From JAFDWI01 sp963764215 (lineage in GTDB: Bacteria; Actinomycetota; Acidimicrobiia; Acidimicrobiales; Iamiaceae): a stretch of 64,000 bases of DNA. Positions 52,140 through 61,169 of the stretch are shown piece by piece (position 1 is the stretch's first letter; each line of letters begins with the position of its first letter). A model generated the notes under the pieces. It saw only the letters and a list, made by a program, of their open reading frames with translations. It was not told the origin of the DNA and did no database searches. A program made the translations under genes and the position numbers. The stretch covers positions 110,915 through 174,914 of the forward strand of contig CAVXRS010000010.1 of the NCBI GenBank assembly GCA_963764215.1, given 5' to 3'.

Positions 52140-54326
52140 TCAAGCCGTCGTGCTCACGACCTCTTCGTCTTCGGGCCGCTCGAGCCCGATGGTGGGCAGG
52201 ATGGTGTCGAGCCAACGGGGGAACCACCAGTTGGCCTTGCCCGCGAGGATCATGACCGCGGGCACGATCGCCATGCGGATGACCAGCGCATCGATCAGGA
52301 CTCCGCCGGCGAGCCCGAGTCCGAACTCCTTGATGACCCGTTGCCCGCTGAGCATGAACGATCCGAAGACCAGCATCATGATGAACGCGGCGGCGGTGAT
52401 CGTCTTGCCGGTGGCGGCGAGGCCGTTGCGTACCGCCACCTTGGCGTCGCCGGATTTCAACCATTCCTCATGGATGCGGGTGACCAGGAAGACCTGGTAG
52501 TCCATCGACAGGCCGAACACGATGGCGAAGAGCATGACGGGCAGGAACGATTCGATGGGTCCGGCCTTGTTGCCCCCGACCACTCCGCCCAACCATCCCC
52601 ACTGGAACACCGCGACGAGGACCCCGAACGCCGCGCCGATCGACAGGACGTTGAGCGCCGCGGACATCAGCGGCACGAAGATGCTTCGGAACACCGCGGC
52701 GAGCAGGACGAACGACAGCACCACCACGAGGCCGATGAACAGCGGAAGCTTCTGTGACAACACGTTGGCGAAGTCGACGAACAACGCCGTGGTGCCCCCG
52801 ACGTACGCGGTGAGCGTGGACCCGTGCACGGCCTCGGGCACAACCGTCGAGCGGAGATGATCGACCAACTCGGTGGTTGCCTTCGCCTGGGGTGACGTGA
52901 ACGGGTAGACCGCGACGAGCGCGACCTTGGTGCCGTCCTCGGCCGGGATCAGCACCGGTGGTTGCACTTTGGCCACCCCGGGTTGTGCCGCGGAGTTCTT
53001 GACGATCCGGTCCAGCGCGGCCTTGTCGGCAGGGGTTCTCACCTCGGCGACGATCTCGAGCGGTCCGTTGAAGCCCGGTCCGAAGCCGTCACTGAGGAGG
53101 TCGTACGCGGTGCGGGTGGTGGTTCCGACCGGATCGTTTCCCTGATCGGAAGAACCGAGTCGCAGGGAGAAGTAGGGCAACGCGACGACCACGATGATCC
53201 CGAGCGCGACGACTGCAGGAACGATCGGTCGCTTCATCACGAAATCGGACCAGCGCGCCCAGAACCCCGTCTTGCCCACGCCGACGATCCGGGGGCCGTT
53301 CTCGGCCAGGTTGGTGCGCTGGCGACGGGACATGACCCGGGGTCCGATGAATCCGAGTAGCGCGGGGCTCAGGGTGAGGGCGGCGAACATGGTGAGCGCG
53401 ACCCCAAGTGACGCGGCCACCGCCAGGCCGTAGAGAAACGACACGCCCAGCGCGAACATTCCGAGCAGGGCGATGCAGACGATGGCTCCGGCGAACAACA
53501 CGGCTCGACCCGACGTGTTCACCGCGGTCACGATCGATTCCTCGACATCGTGTCCCGCGATGAGGCCCTGTCGATGGCGGGTCACGATGAACAGCGCGTA
53601 GTCCACGCCGACGCCGAGACCGATGAGCAGGGTGAGTTCCGTGGAGAACTGGGGCATCTTGATGACGTTGCTGAGCAGGCTGATCAGCGCAGTCGCGATA
53701 CCCAGCGATGCCAGGGCCGAAATCAGGGGCAACGCCATTGCGTAGAGCGAGCCGAACACGAAGAGCAGCACGACCGCCGCGAGCAGCACCCCGACACTCG
53801 TACCGCTGAGCGCGACGTTGTTGGTCGATTCGGCCAACTGGCCGCCGACCCCGACCTCGAGATGCGGGCCTCGCGCGGTGTCGGCCGTGTTGACGAGCTG
53901 TTCGGCGGTGGCCTTCGAGATCTGCTGGGCCTGGCGGTCGAAGGTGACCGTGGCGAAGGCGATGGTCCCGTTCTTGCTGATACCCGCGGCGCCCCCGGGG
54001 GCGAACGGTGATGCCACATCCGACACATGGGGAACCTTTTCCACCTTGGTCAACATCGTGGTGATGCGACCTTTCAGCGCAGGGTCGGTCACCTTCGCCC
54101 CACCGGTGGCTCCCACGACGATCCGCTCCGTATCGCCGGACACCTTCGGTGAGACGGATTGCAGGAGGTGGATCGCTTCGGTCGACTCGGTCTTGGGCAG
54201 CGAAAAGCTGTTCGAGTAATTGTCGCCGATCCCCTTTGCGAGCAACGTCAGACCGACGAGCGCAACCGCCCAGAACACCACGACAAGTCGGCGATGCTCG
54301 ACGCACCACGTCGCAAGCTTTCGCAT
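52140..54326 (-). CDS. MMPL family transporter
   Basis: A 728-residue RND-superfamily lipid exporter. Two repeats of one helix, a large outside loop and five helices. Proton-relay segments GLGVGVDYALFIVTRHR and VFGLSMDYQVFLVTRIHE (DY pairs) are present, as is the C-terminal MRMAIVPAVMILAGKANWWF PRWLD. Such proteins export lipids or glycolipids to the outer layer, or drugs. Its gene is divergent from a TetR regulator 120 bases away and ends against the sensor kinase. Confidence 0.93.
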   Translation of the reverse strand: MRKLATWCVEHRRLVVVFWAVALVGLTLLAKGIGDNYSNSFSLPKTESTEAIHLLQSVSPKVSGDTERIVVGATGGAKVTDPALKGRITTMLTKVEKVPHVSDVASPFAPGGAAGISKNGTIAFATVTFDRQAQQISKATAEQLVNTADTARGPHLEVGVGGQLAESTNNVALSGTSVGVLLAAVVLLFVFGSLYAMALPLISALASLGIATALISLLSNVIKMPQFSTELTLLIGLGVGVDYALFIVTRHRQGLIAGHDVEESIVTAVNTSGRAVLFAGAIVCIALLGMFALGVSFLYGLAVAASLGVALTMFAALTLSPALLGFIGPRVMSRRQRTNLAENGPRIVGVGKTGFWARWSDFVMKRPIVPAVVALGIIVVVALPYFSLRLGSSDQGNDPVGTTTRTAYDLLSDGFGPGFNGPLEIVAEVRTPADKAALDRIVKNSAAQPGVAKVQPPVLIPAEDGTKVALVAVYPFTSPQAKATTELVDHLRSTVVPEAVHGSTLTAYVGGTTALFVDFANVLSQKLPLFIGLVVVLSFVLLAAVFRSIFVPLMSAALNVLSIGAAFGVLVAVFQWGWLGGVVGGNKAGPIESFLPVMLFAIVFGLSMDYQVFLVTRIHEEWLKSGDAKVAVRNGLAATGKTITAAAFIMMLVFGSFMLSGQRVIKEFGLGLAGGVLIDALVIRMAIVPAVMILAGKANWWFPRWLDTILPTIGLERPEDEEVVSTTA

Positions 54327-54379
54327 TACTCTGCACCCTCCTCCGGGCGGTGGGACGGGCCGACGGTGCCCGATGAGAT

Positions 54380-54393
54380 AGACAGTACCGTCT
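54380..54393. promoter_or_regulatory. Imperfect palindrome AGACAGTACCGTCT, candidate TetR operator
   Basis: The 14-mer is self-complementary except for one pair, and lies inside TGAGA...TCTCA (54374-54401), between the divergent MMPL and TetR genes. Candidate operator for both. Confidence 0.5.
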
Positions 54394-54434
54394 CATTCTC
54401 AAATGATGATGTCAAATCATAAGACTGTGACGTG

Positions 54435-54440
54435 TAGCGT
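54435..54440 (+). promoter_or_regulatory. TAGCGT -10 element of a leaderless tetR
   Basis: TAGCGT, then six bases, then the ATG of the TetR gene. Spacing predicts a transcript beginning at the start codon. Confidence 0.4.
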
Positions 54441-54446
54441 AGCGAA

Positions 54447-55016
54447 ATGGCTCCGCGGAAGAACGTCAGAGATCACATCTCCGCGGCCATCCTCGACGCG
54501 ACGGCGGATGCGGTCAGCACGCATGGCGACACCGCCAGCATGTCCGAAATCGCCCACGCGGCCGGCATCAGCCGCGCCACCCTCTACCGCTATTTCCCGA
54601 CCCGCGGCGACCTGCTTCGAGCGTTGGCCACCGCGGCGATCGACGATGTCCACTCACTGCTGCTCGCTGCGAACCTGGACGACGTTGCCGTTCCCGAAGC
54701 GCTGGCCCGGGCCACACGGGCGATCATCGGCTCCGGCGTCCGCTTCGCGGTGATTGCCCAACACCGCCAGTTCGTGGATCCCGACGAAGTCGACCGCCAG
54801 GTCGGCGTTCCGATCCGCACGATCTTCGAACGCGGTGTCCACGACCGGACATTGCGCGACGACCTCGACGTCGAAGTGCTCTCTTCGATGTGGGGCGGCA
54901 TGGTCGAAGGGGCACTGTCCTCGATGGAGAAGTTCGACCACAGCGTCGAACGTGCCAGTGCAACCTTGTGCGAGGTCTTCCTGCACGGCGCGGGTGGTTT
55001 CGACCACCACACGTGA
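54447..55016 (+). CDS. TetR family transcriptional regulator
   Basis: A 189-residue TetR/AcrR regulator: ISAAILDATADAVSTHGDTA, MSEIAHAAGISRATLYRYFP (recognition helix TLYRYFP). Divergent from the MMPL exporter; regulators in this arrangement usually repress the exporter. An imperfect palindrome between the two genes is the candidate operator. Confidence 0.91.
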   Translation: MAPRKNVRDHISAAILDATADAVSTHGDTASMSEIAHAAGISRATLYRYFPTRGDLLRALATAAIDDVHSLLLAANLDDVAVPEALARATRAIIGSGVRFAVIAQHRQFVDPDEVDRQVGVPIRTIFERGVHDRTLRDDLDVEVLSSMWGGMVEGALSSMEKFDHSVERASATLCEVFLHGAGGFDHHT

Positions 55017-55059
55017 CGTCGAGGTCCGTCGCCAAGCCACACAGGCGGGTCGGACACCC

Positions 55060-55075
55060 TCACACAATATTCACA
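55060..55075 (+). promoter_or_regulatory. PhoP-like box TCACA-N6-TCACA
   Basis: TCACACAATATTCACA: two TCACA pentamers 11 bases apart, like the mycobacterial PhoP consensus (two TCACAGC separated by four). It lies 13 bases upstream of the TAGGGT -10 of response regulator 3 (55088-55093), overlapping the -35 region, as expected for an autoregulated promoter. Confidence 0.6.
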
Positions 55076-55100
55076 TCTTTTCGCTCATAGGGTACGGATC

Positions 55101-55781
55101 ATGCGAATCCTGGTCGTCGAGGACGAGGTGCGAATGGCTTCGATGCTCAAGCGCGGTCTGGAGGAAGAGGGCTATTCGATCGATCTCGCATCCGACGGCA
55201 GCGACGGACTGTGGATGGGTTCGGAGAATCCCTACGACGCGATCGTGCTCGACGTGAACCTTCCCGGGATCAACGGATTCGAAGTGTGCCGGGGCCTCCG
55301 GCAACGAGAGCGGTGGGCGCCGGTCATCATGCTGACCGCACGTGGCGATCCCCAGGATCGGATCCACGGCCTCGATGCCGGGGCAGACGACTACCTGATG
55401 AAGCCGTTCAGCTTCGGCGAGCTCACGGCGCGCCTGCGCGCGTTGATCCGCCGAGGCGCTCCTCCCCGGCCGGTGATCCTGACGGTGGGCGACCTGCAGG
55501 TGGATCCGGTCGCCCGACGCGCGCGGCGCGGCACCGTCGAACTCGACTTGAGTCCCAAGGAGTTCGCGGTGCTCGAGCTGTTCGTCCGTCACCCCGGGGA
55601 ACTCCTCACCCGCACCCGCATTCTCGAACATGCCTGGGATTTCGCCTACGACGGTGTGTCGAACGTCGTGGACCAGTACGTCGGGTATCTGCGCCGCAAG
55701 ATCGACAAGCCATTCGGACGAAACGACCTCGAGACCGTCCGCGGGGCCGGCTATCGGCTGCGCATCCCGACGGAGGCATGA
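55101..55781 (+). CDS. OmpR-type response regulator 3
   Basis: A 226-residue regulator: MRILVVEDEVRMASMLKRGL, phosphorylation Asp in YDAIVLDVNLPGINGFEVC, MLTARGDPQDRIHGLDAGAD, KPFSFGELTARLRAL and a C-terminal wHTH with LDLSPKEFAVLELFVRHPGE and VRGAGYRLR. The TAGGGT hexamer ends seven bases before the ATG and there is no ribosome site, so the message is probably leaderless. Ends five bases before the kinase start. Confidence 0.94.
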   Translation: MRILVVEDEVRMASMLKRGLEEEGYSIDLASDGSDGLWMGSENPYDAIVLDVNLPGINGFEVCRGLRQRERWAPVIMLTARGDPQDRIHGLDAGADDYLMKPFSFGELTARLRALIRRGAPPRPVILTVGDLQVDPVARRARRGTVELDLSPKEFAVLELFVRHPGELLTRTRILEHAWDFAYDGVSNVVDQYVGYLRRKIDKPFGRNDLETVRGAGYRLRIPTEA

Positions 55782-55785
55782 CCGG

Positions 55786-57177
55786 GTGCCATTACGCCTC
55801 CGACTCGCCCTGATCTTCGCGGCCGCCACCGCGGTGGTTCTCACCCTCGGCGGCTTCGTGTTCATCCGTCAGCTCACTGCCGACATCCGCAATACCGTCG
55901 ATACGACCCTCACCACCCGCGCGGCAGACATTGCCAACGCGCTCGCGCAGCCCGGCGAGGACCCCGTCGGTGTGCTCGAGACGTCGAGACACGACCCGCT
56001 TCCGCTCGGGGGGTCAGAAGCCCAGATCGTCGACCAACAGGGCAACGTCCTCGCGGCGAGTGGCACCAAGAGGTCTCCCCTCCTGCCATTCAACCCGAGC
56101 GAGAAGATCAAACAGGGATCGCTGCACTTCTCGTCGGGTTCCGAGCCATTTCAACGGTACGTCGTGGTTGGCACCGCCAGCCACGGCAAGCAGCTCGCCA
56201 TCGTGGTGCGCTCCGATCTCCAAGCGGGAGACGCAGCGGTCGACCGCGCCGAGCGCCTGCTCCTGTTCGGCGGGGTGCCCCTGGTGCTCCTCGCCGGCCT
56301 GGCCGGATGGCTCATCGCCGGCGCGGGGCTCCGGCCGGTGGAGCGCATGCGCTCCCAGGTCGAACTCATGACGGACGAGGAAGTGGGACCGAATCTGGAC
56401 GTGCCCGGCACCCGGGACGAAATCTCGGCACTCGCAACCACGATGAACGACCTGTTGGCTCGGGTTCGCCAGGCACGTAGTCGCGAGCGCCACTTCGTTG
56501 CCGAAGCCGGTCACGAGTTGCGTACGCCGCTTGCCATCCTGCAAGGGGAGCTCGAGCTGGCCGACCGTCCGGGCCGTTCGGCGTCCGAGCTCCGAGAAAC
56601 CCTTCACATCGCACAGGAAGAGGCGTTGCGTCTCAGCCGCTTGGCCGAGGATCTGCTCTTCCTCGCGCGCACCGATTCCGGTTCGTTGAACTTGCAGCGA
56701 CACCACACCGACATGGCCGCGTTGGTCGAAGAATCGATCGCCAACTTCGAGCGGCGGGACCGGGGACGCGCCATCACCTTCGAGGTGCACAACGACGTGC
56801 AGCTGACGGTCAACCTGGATCCCGACCGGTTCCGTCAGGCGGTCGACAATCTGATCGACAACGCGCTCCGTCACGCCCCGGACGGTTCCACCATCGAGGT
56901 GCGCATCGAGCGGCGCGGTCCCGAGGTCTCCTGTACCGTCCGAGATCACGGCGCGGGGTTTCCCCCGGATTTCATCGAACGAGCGCTGGATCGCTTCGCG
57001 AAACCCACCTCCCAGGACGATGGTGGCGCAGGGCTGGGCCTGTCGATCGTGCGTTCCATTGCCACCGCCCACGGCGGGCGCGCCTGGGTGGCGAACTGTG
57101 AATCCGGTGGCGCTGAGGCCGGCTTCGCCATTCCCGTGTCGGGGTGGAGCAATGAGGTGCTGGTGCCGCAATGGTGA
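55786..57177 (+). CDS. Sensor histidine kinase 3
   Basis: A 463-residue kinase starting at GTG 55786 (MPLRLRLALIFAAATAVVLT after the initiator change). Sensor loop between LIFAAATAVVLTLGGFVFI and LFGGVPLVLLAGLAGWLIAG; HAMP; H-box EAGHELRTPLAILQGELELA, N-box VDNLIDNALRHAPDG, G-box GAGLGLSIVRSIA. The ATG of the next small gene overlaps its stop. Confidence 0.93.
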   Translation: MPLRLRLALIFAAATAVVLTLGGFVFIRQLTADIRNTVDTTLTTRAADIANALAQPGEDPVGVLETSRHDPLPLGGSEAQIVDQQGNVLAASGTKRSPLLPFNPSEKIKQGSLHFSSGSEPFQRYVVVGTASHGKQLAIVVRSDLQAGDAAVDRAERLLLFGGVPLVLLAGLAGWLIAGAGLRPVERMRSQVELMTDEEVGPNLDVPGTRDEISALATTMNDLLARVRQARSRERHFVAEAGHELRTPLAILQGELELADRPGRSASELRETLHIAQEEALRLSRLAEDLLFLARTDSGSLNLQRHHTDMAALVEESIANFERRDRGRAITFEVHNDVQLTVNLDPDRFRQAVDNLIDNALRHAPDGSTIEVRIERRGPEVSCTVRDHGAGFPPDFIERALDRFAKPTSQDDGGAGLGLSIVRSIATAHGGRAWVANCESGGAEAGFAIPVSGWSNEVLVPQW

Positions 57178-57359
57178 GCAGCCGCAATGTCTCCGTTCGT
57201 GGCCGACCCACCGAGATCGACCTGGACCCCGTTGGGCCCTGGCGTTGGAGGGTCGTGGTCATCGGCGCGGGCTGGGTCGAGGAACATTCCTACCGTGGCC
57301 CCAGATGGATGGCGAAACGCCACGTACGGCGGCTGTTCCACAGGTTGCAGCAGTCGTGA
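57171..57359 (+). CDS. Small hypothetical protein
   Basis: A 62-residue basic protein (RRVVVIGAGWVEEHSY-like core: WRWRVVVIGAGWVEEHSYRG, RWMAKRHVRRLFHRLQQS) whose ATG lies seven bases before the end of the kinase gene. Tight coupling and a plausible amphipathic C-terminal helix suggest it is real. It has no known domain. Confidence 0.55.
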   Translation: MVSSRNVSVRGRPTEIDLDPVGPWRWRVVVIGAGWVEEHSYRGPRWMAKRHVRRLFHRLQQS

Positions 57360-57471
57360 GGCGACGATCGGCAGTCCGAAGATGTGTACGCTCACACGTG
57401 GGATTCATCTCCCCATCATCATCGAGAGGGCATCGTGGCGGGCAACGCCCCGAGACCCGGGATCCGCTGTG

Positions 57472-58950
57472 ATGTCCACAATCGATGTCCCCAGTGAGGG
57501 TCTCGAACACACCCCGGCGTGCCTCGGGCAGCGAGCCCCGACGACCTCCGCCGATCGGTGTGCCCGAACCGAGTCGGACCGGCGGAGCTGCGGGTATCTC
57601 GCATGGCTCTTCGGTGATCACCTGGCTGTGGTTGCCGTCCTGATCGCCGGCCTGCTCACCGCCGCATGGCTCGCTTTCGGACTGCATATCGCTCCGGGTC
57701 CACGGCTTGCGCTGCTGGTTGCCGCGCTCGGGTCACATGTCGTCGCGGTACTCGCCTTGCGGCAGCGCACGTCGAGTTCCCGACTCGTGCTCGTCGTGGG
57801 AGGGCTCCTCCTGGTGCTCGCCGTGGCGTTGCCTCCGCATGGCTCCAAAGACCTCTGGGCCTATGCGATGCAGGGCCGGGTGGTCGCGGTGCACCACGCG
57901 AACCCCTATGTCCACGTACCTGCGGACTATCCCCATGACCCGGCGCTGCTGCGCATGGCCCACGGCTGGCGCAAATCATCGACCCCGTACGGACCCGCGT
58001 TCACCGCCATCGAAGCAGGAGCCGCGTGGATCGCCGGCGGCTCGGCGCTCGCAACTCGGCTCTTGTTCCAGGGAATCGAAGCACTGGGCGTCGTTGCGAT
58101 CGTCCTCGCACTTCGGCGCCGAACCGAGGGCACCGCCGCGGTCGCGTTCGTGCTGATGAGCCCCGTGGTGCTGGCCACGGTCAACGGCGGTCACAACGAC
58201 GTTCTGGTGGGAGCGGCGATCCTGGGCGCGGTCCTCCTGGCTGATCGGCGCATGGCGTACGCAGCCGGTGCCCTGGTGGCGCTTGCGGCCTTGATCAAGT
58301 TGACGGCGCTGCTGGTGATACCGGCGATCGCGATCTGGCTCGTTCGACGCGGCCGAACTCGTTCGGCCGGCGAGTTCAGCGCCCTCGCTGCGGGACTGGT
58401 CGGCGTCGGTTATCTCGTGGCCGGCGGGAAAGAAGCCCTGGCCCCGGTCATTTCTTCGGCCGGCCACGTCAGTCGGGCCAGCCTGTTGAGTCTCCCCTAC
58501 CGCCAACTGACCAAGGCACTCGAGAATCACGGATTCGCCCACCACGCGGCCTCGTCGTGGTCGGGGCATGCCATGACGCTCATCACCTTGACCTTCATTC
58601 TCGGGGTGCTGGCCTTCGCGTGGCGCCGAGCCAGGAGCGCGGAGTCCTCCGCGGCTGTCGTGGTCCCGGCGCTGACCGTGCTCACCTTCGTGATGCTCTA
58701 TCTCCTGCCGTGGTATGTGCTCTGGGTGCTGCCCACCGCGGCAACCCGTCTGCGAGGGCGGAGCACCGCGGCAGCGTGGCTGCTCGCCTCGACACTGGCC
58801 ATCGCCTACAACGCGCCTCCCGGCGTTCGGGTCTCCGCCGGTTGGGAATGGTTCGGCCACCTGGCCCTTCCCGCGGCGGCCACAACCCTTATTGTGCTCA
58901 CCGTTGTCGGAACCTTCCGCCACCGTCGCCTCCGTCAGGGAACGATCTGA
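57472..58950 (+). CDS. Polyprenol-phosphomannose-dependent mannosyltransferase-like protein
   Basis: A 492-residue polytopic protein with about twelve helices, of the DUF2029/MptA-B type. The loop after the second or third helix carries PPHGSKDLWAYAMQGRVVAV HHANPYVHVP, the acidic-residue loop (SKDLWAYAMQGR) that is the likely catalytic site of GT-C mannosyltransferases. Ends with FRHRRLRQGTI. The ATG at 57472 is chosen as the first Met that starts the conserved soluble lead; the frame is open further upstream without signals. Likely extends a lipoglycan or arabinan-type polymer. Confidence 0.82.
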   Translation: MSTIDVPSEGLEHTPACLGQRAPTTSADRCARTESDRRSCGYLAWLFGDHLAVVAVLIAGLLTAAWLAFGLHIAPGPRLALLVAALGSHVVAVLALRQRTSSSRLVLVVGGLLLVLAVALPPHGSKDLWAYAMQGRVVAVHHANPYVHVPADYPHDPALLRMAHGWRKSSTPYGPAFTAIEAGAAWIAGGSALATRLLFQGIEALGVVAIVLALRRRTEGTAAVAFVLMSPVVLATVNGGHNDVLVGAAILGAVLLADRRMAYAAGALVALAALIKLTALLVIPAIAIWLVRRGRTRSAGEFSALAAGLVGVGYLVAGGKEALAPVISSAGHVSRASLLSLPYRQLTKALENHGFAHHAASSWSGHAMTLITLTFILGVLAFAWRRARSAESSAAVVVPALTVLTFVMLYLLPWYVLWVLPTAATRLRGRSTAAAWLLASTLAIAYNAPPGVRVSAGWEWFGHLALPAAATTLIVLTVVGTFRHRRLRQGTI

Positions 58951-58953
58951 TCC

Positions 58954-60450
58954 ATGGAACATTTCATCGTCGACCAGATCAGCCAGTACGGCTACATGGC
59001 GATCTTCGTGCTGATGATCCTCGAATCGGCGTGCATCCCGATACCGAGCGAAGCGATCATGCTCTTCGGTGGCGCACTCGCCGGAGGGTTGACCCTCGCC
59101 GGCGTCCATGTGCAACTGAATCTCTTCGGTGTGGCTCTGGCCGGGACCGCCGGCAACATCATCGGGGCGTTGCTGGCCTACTACGTGGGACGGGTCGGGG
59201 GTCGGCCGCTGATCGAACGTTGGGGCCGGTACATCCTGCTGCGACCCCACGAGGTCGACCGGGCCGAGCGCTTCTTCCAGCGCCGGGGTGCCCCGGCGAT
59301 CTTCTTCGGTCGCATGCTGCCGGTGGTGCGCACGTTCATCAGCTTTCCCGCCGGCATTGCCGAAGTGCCGGTGGTCTCGTTCACGGTCCTGACCGCGCTG
59401 GGCACCATTCCCTGGACGTTCGGTCTGGCGATCGCCGGCGACAGCCTCGCCAGCAACTGGCAGACCATCGCCCACACGTTCACGCCGATCAGCATCGTGG
59501 TGGGCGTCATCCTCGCCGGCCTGCTTGCCTGGTGGGTCGTCAACCGGTTGCGGGAGCGACGGCGTGAAGCGCCGTCGGATCCAGCTTCCCGGCGAAGCGG
59601 ACTCCGGACCCGCCCCGGCACGGGAACCCCAGAACGGGTGAACGCAACCTCTAGCAGGGAGATGTCGAGTGCGGCCACCCGTACGAGACTGGCTTGGTTG
59701 ACCCGCGAAGGCGCGCTCCGCGTGCCCATGATCACCGCCGCGTTCTGGATCATCAAAGGGCTGACCACCGCGATGGGCGAATCGGCGTCGGACTATCTCG
59801 TCCACGCCATGCTCCCGCAGCTTGCAGTGCTCATCGGCTTCGCCGCGTTCGTCGTGGCCCTGGTGGTGCAGTTCGGCAAAGGCCGCTACGTGGCCTGGTC
59901 GTACTGGCTGGCCGTGTCGATGGTCGGCATCTTCGGAACGATGGCTGCCGACGCGCTCCACGTCGCGCTCGGGGTGCCCTACGTCGCCTCGAGCCTGTTG
60001 TACGTCATCGTCCTCGCCCTGGTGTTCGCAGTCTGGTACCGGACCGAGAAGACGCTTTCCATCCACTCCATCGACACCCCGAGACGCGAAGCGTTCTACT
60101 GGGCAACGGTGGTCGCCACCTTCGCCATGGGCACCGCCCTGGGAGACTTCACCGCGTACACGCTGCACCTGGGCTACCTGCCCTCCGCGGCGCTGTTCGC
60201 GGGCCTGATCACCCTGCCCGCAATCGGCTATCGATGGTTCAACCTGAATCCGGTGCTGGCGTTCTGGGCCACCTACGTGATCACCCGACCGCTCGGGGCC
60301 TCGATCGCCGACGGGCTCGCCAAACCCGCGAACCTGAGCGGGCTCGGCTACGGGGACGGAACCGTCGCACTCGTCTTCGCGGCGTGCATCGTGGTCGGTG
60401 TCGCCTACCTGGCGATCACCAAGTCGGACGTGCAGGAAGAGCCGACCTGA
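58954..60450 (+). CDS. DedA-COG4705 membrane fusion protein
   Basis: A 498-residue protein starting four bases after the mannosyltransferase stop. Residues 1-205 are a DedA/VTT domain: ESACIPIPSEAIMLFGGALA and FFGRMLPVVRTFISFPAGIA (the conserved G-R-x-x-P-x-x-R). After a ~40-residue linker, residues ~245-490 are a COG4705-type eight-helix membrane protein: AAFWIIKGLTTAMGESASDY, YRTEKTLSIHSIDTPRREAF and ITRPLGASIADGL. DedA proteins flip undecaprenyl phosphate; the partner half is not known. A fusion suggests a joint role in envelope lipid handling. The linker is hydrophilic, so both halves may fold separately. Confidence 0.85.
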   Translation: MEHFIVDQISQYGYMAIFVLMILESACIPIPSEAIMLFGGALAGGLTLAGVHVQLNLFGVALAGTAGNIIGALLAYYVGRVGGRPLIERWGRYILLRPHEVDRAERFFQRRGAPAIFFGRMLPVVRTFISFPAGIAEVPVVSFTVLTALGTIPWTFGLAIAGDSLASNWQTIAHTFTPISIVVGVILAGLLAWWVVNRLRERRREAPSDPASRRSGLRTRPGTGTPERVNATSSREMSSAATRTRLAWLTREGALRVPMITAAFWIIKGLTTAMGESASDYLVHAMLPQLAVLIGFAAFVVALVVQFGKGRYVAWSYWLAVSMVGIFGTMAADALHVALGVPYVASSLLYVIVLALVFAVWYRTEKTLSIHSIDTPRREAFYWATVVATFAMGTALGDFTAYTLHLGYLPSAALFAGLITLPAIGYRWFNLNPVLAFWATYVITRPLGASIADGLAKPANLSGLGYGDGTVALVFAACIVVGVAYLAITKSDVQEEPT

Positions 60451-60695
60451 GCCTCCCAGGGCGGCGCAGCACTGGCACGCACCTACGATGTCACCGACCG
60501 CGCCCAAGCCATCGCCGCGGATAGTTGCCTCGCGCCTCCTAACCTAGTCCAAGGCGGTCTTGGCGGCTGCCGTTCAACCCGTGACCGATGCAAATCGGAT
60601 CTTCCGCGGCAGCCTTCGCCACCAACCCCACCGCTGGAAAAATGTTCCGGCTGACTGAACCGATCCAGGTTCTTGGAGACTTGTAGAGGTAGGCC

Positions 60696-61169
60696 ATGGA
60701 CTTCGAATCCTTCACTCGATCAAGCTACGCCGCCGTCGTTCGTACGGTCGCGCTTGCACTGGGCGATGCCTCCCTTGCCGAGGATGCCACCCAGGACACG
60801 TTCGCGAAGGCGGCATCGCGTTGGGGTCGAGTCTCGGCAATGGACCGCCCTGAGGGTTGGGTCTGTGTCGTGGCCGTCAACGCCGGGCGACGATCTCTCC
60901 GACGTAGACGGCCGCCCAATGACCTTGCCGTGCCCGCCGCACCCGACCCGGCAACTGGGATCGTCGACCATGTGATGCTGCGCCGTGCGCTCATGGACCT
61001 GCCGACACAGCAACGGGCCGCGCTTGTCCTCCGCTATCTCGGCGACCTCAGCATCGCCGACACCGCGCGGGCGCTCCGAGTCTCGGAAGGAACGGTGAAG
61101 TCCGCGACTCACACGGCCTTGGCAAAACTCCGAATTGACATCGAAGGAGAGAACGATGCGCACCGATGA
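60696..61169 (+). CDS. ECF RNA polymerase sigma factor
   Basis: A 157-residue SigE-type extracytoplasmic-function sigma factor. Region 2: LGDASLAEDATQDTFAKAAS RWGRV; region 4: RRALMDLPTQQRAALVLRYL GDLSIADTARALRVSEGTVK SATHTALAKLR. No long N-terminal extension. The next gene overlaps it by 14 bases. The 245 bases upstream contain no recognisable gene. Confidence 0.92.
   Translation: MDFESFTRSSYAAVVRTVALALGDASLAEDATQDTFAKAASRWGRVSAMDRPEGWVCVVAVNAGRRSLRRRRPPNDLAVPAAPDPATGIVDHVMLRRALMDLPTQQRAALVLRYLGDLSIADTARALRVSEGTVKSATHTALAKLRIDIEGENDAHR

Noticed and set aside
57976..60507. 843-codon open frame on the minus strand
   Set aside because: It is antisense to the mannosyltransferase and DedA fusion genes, is rich in Arg, Gly, Asp and His and shows no domain. 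It results from high GC codon use.
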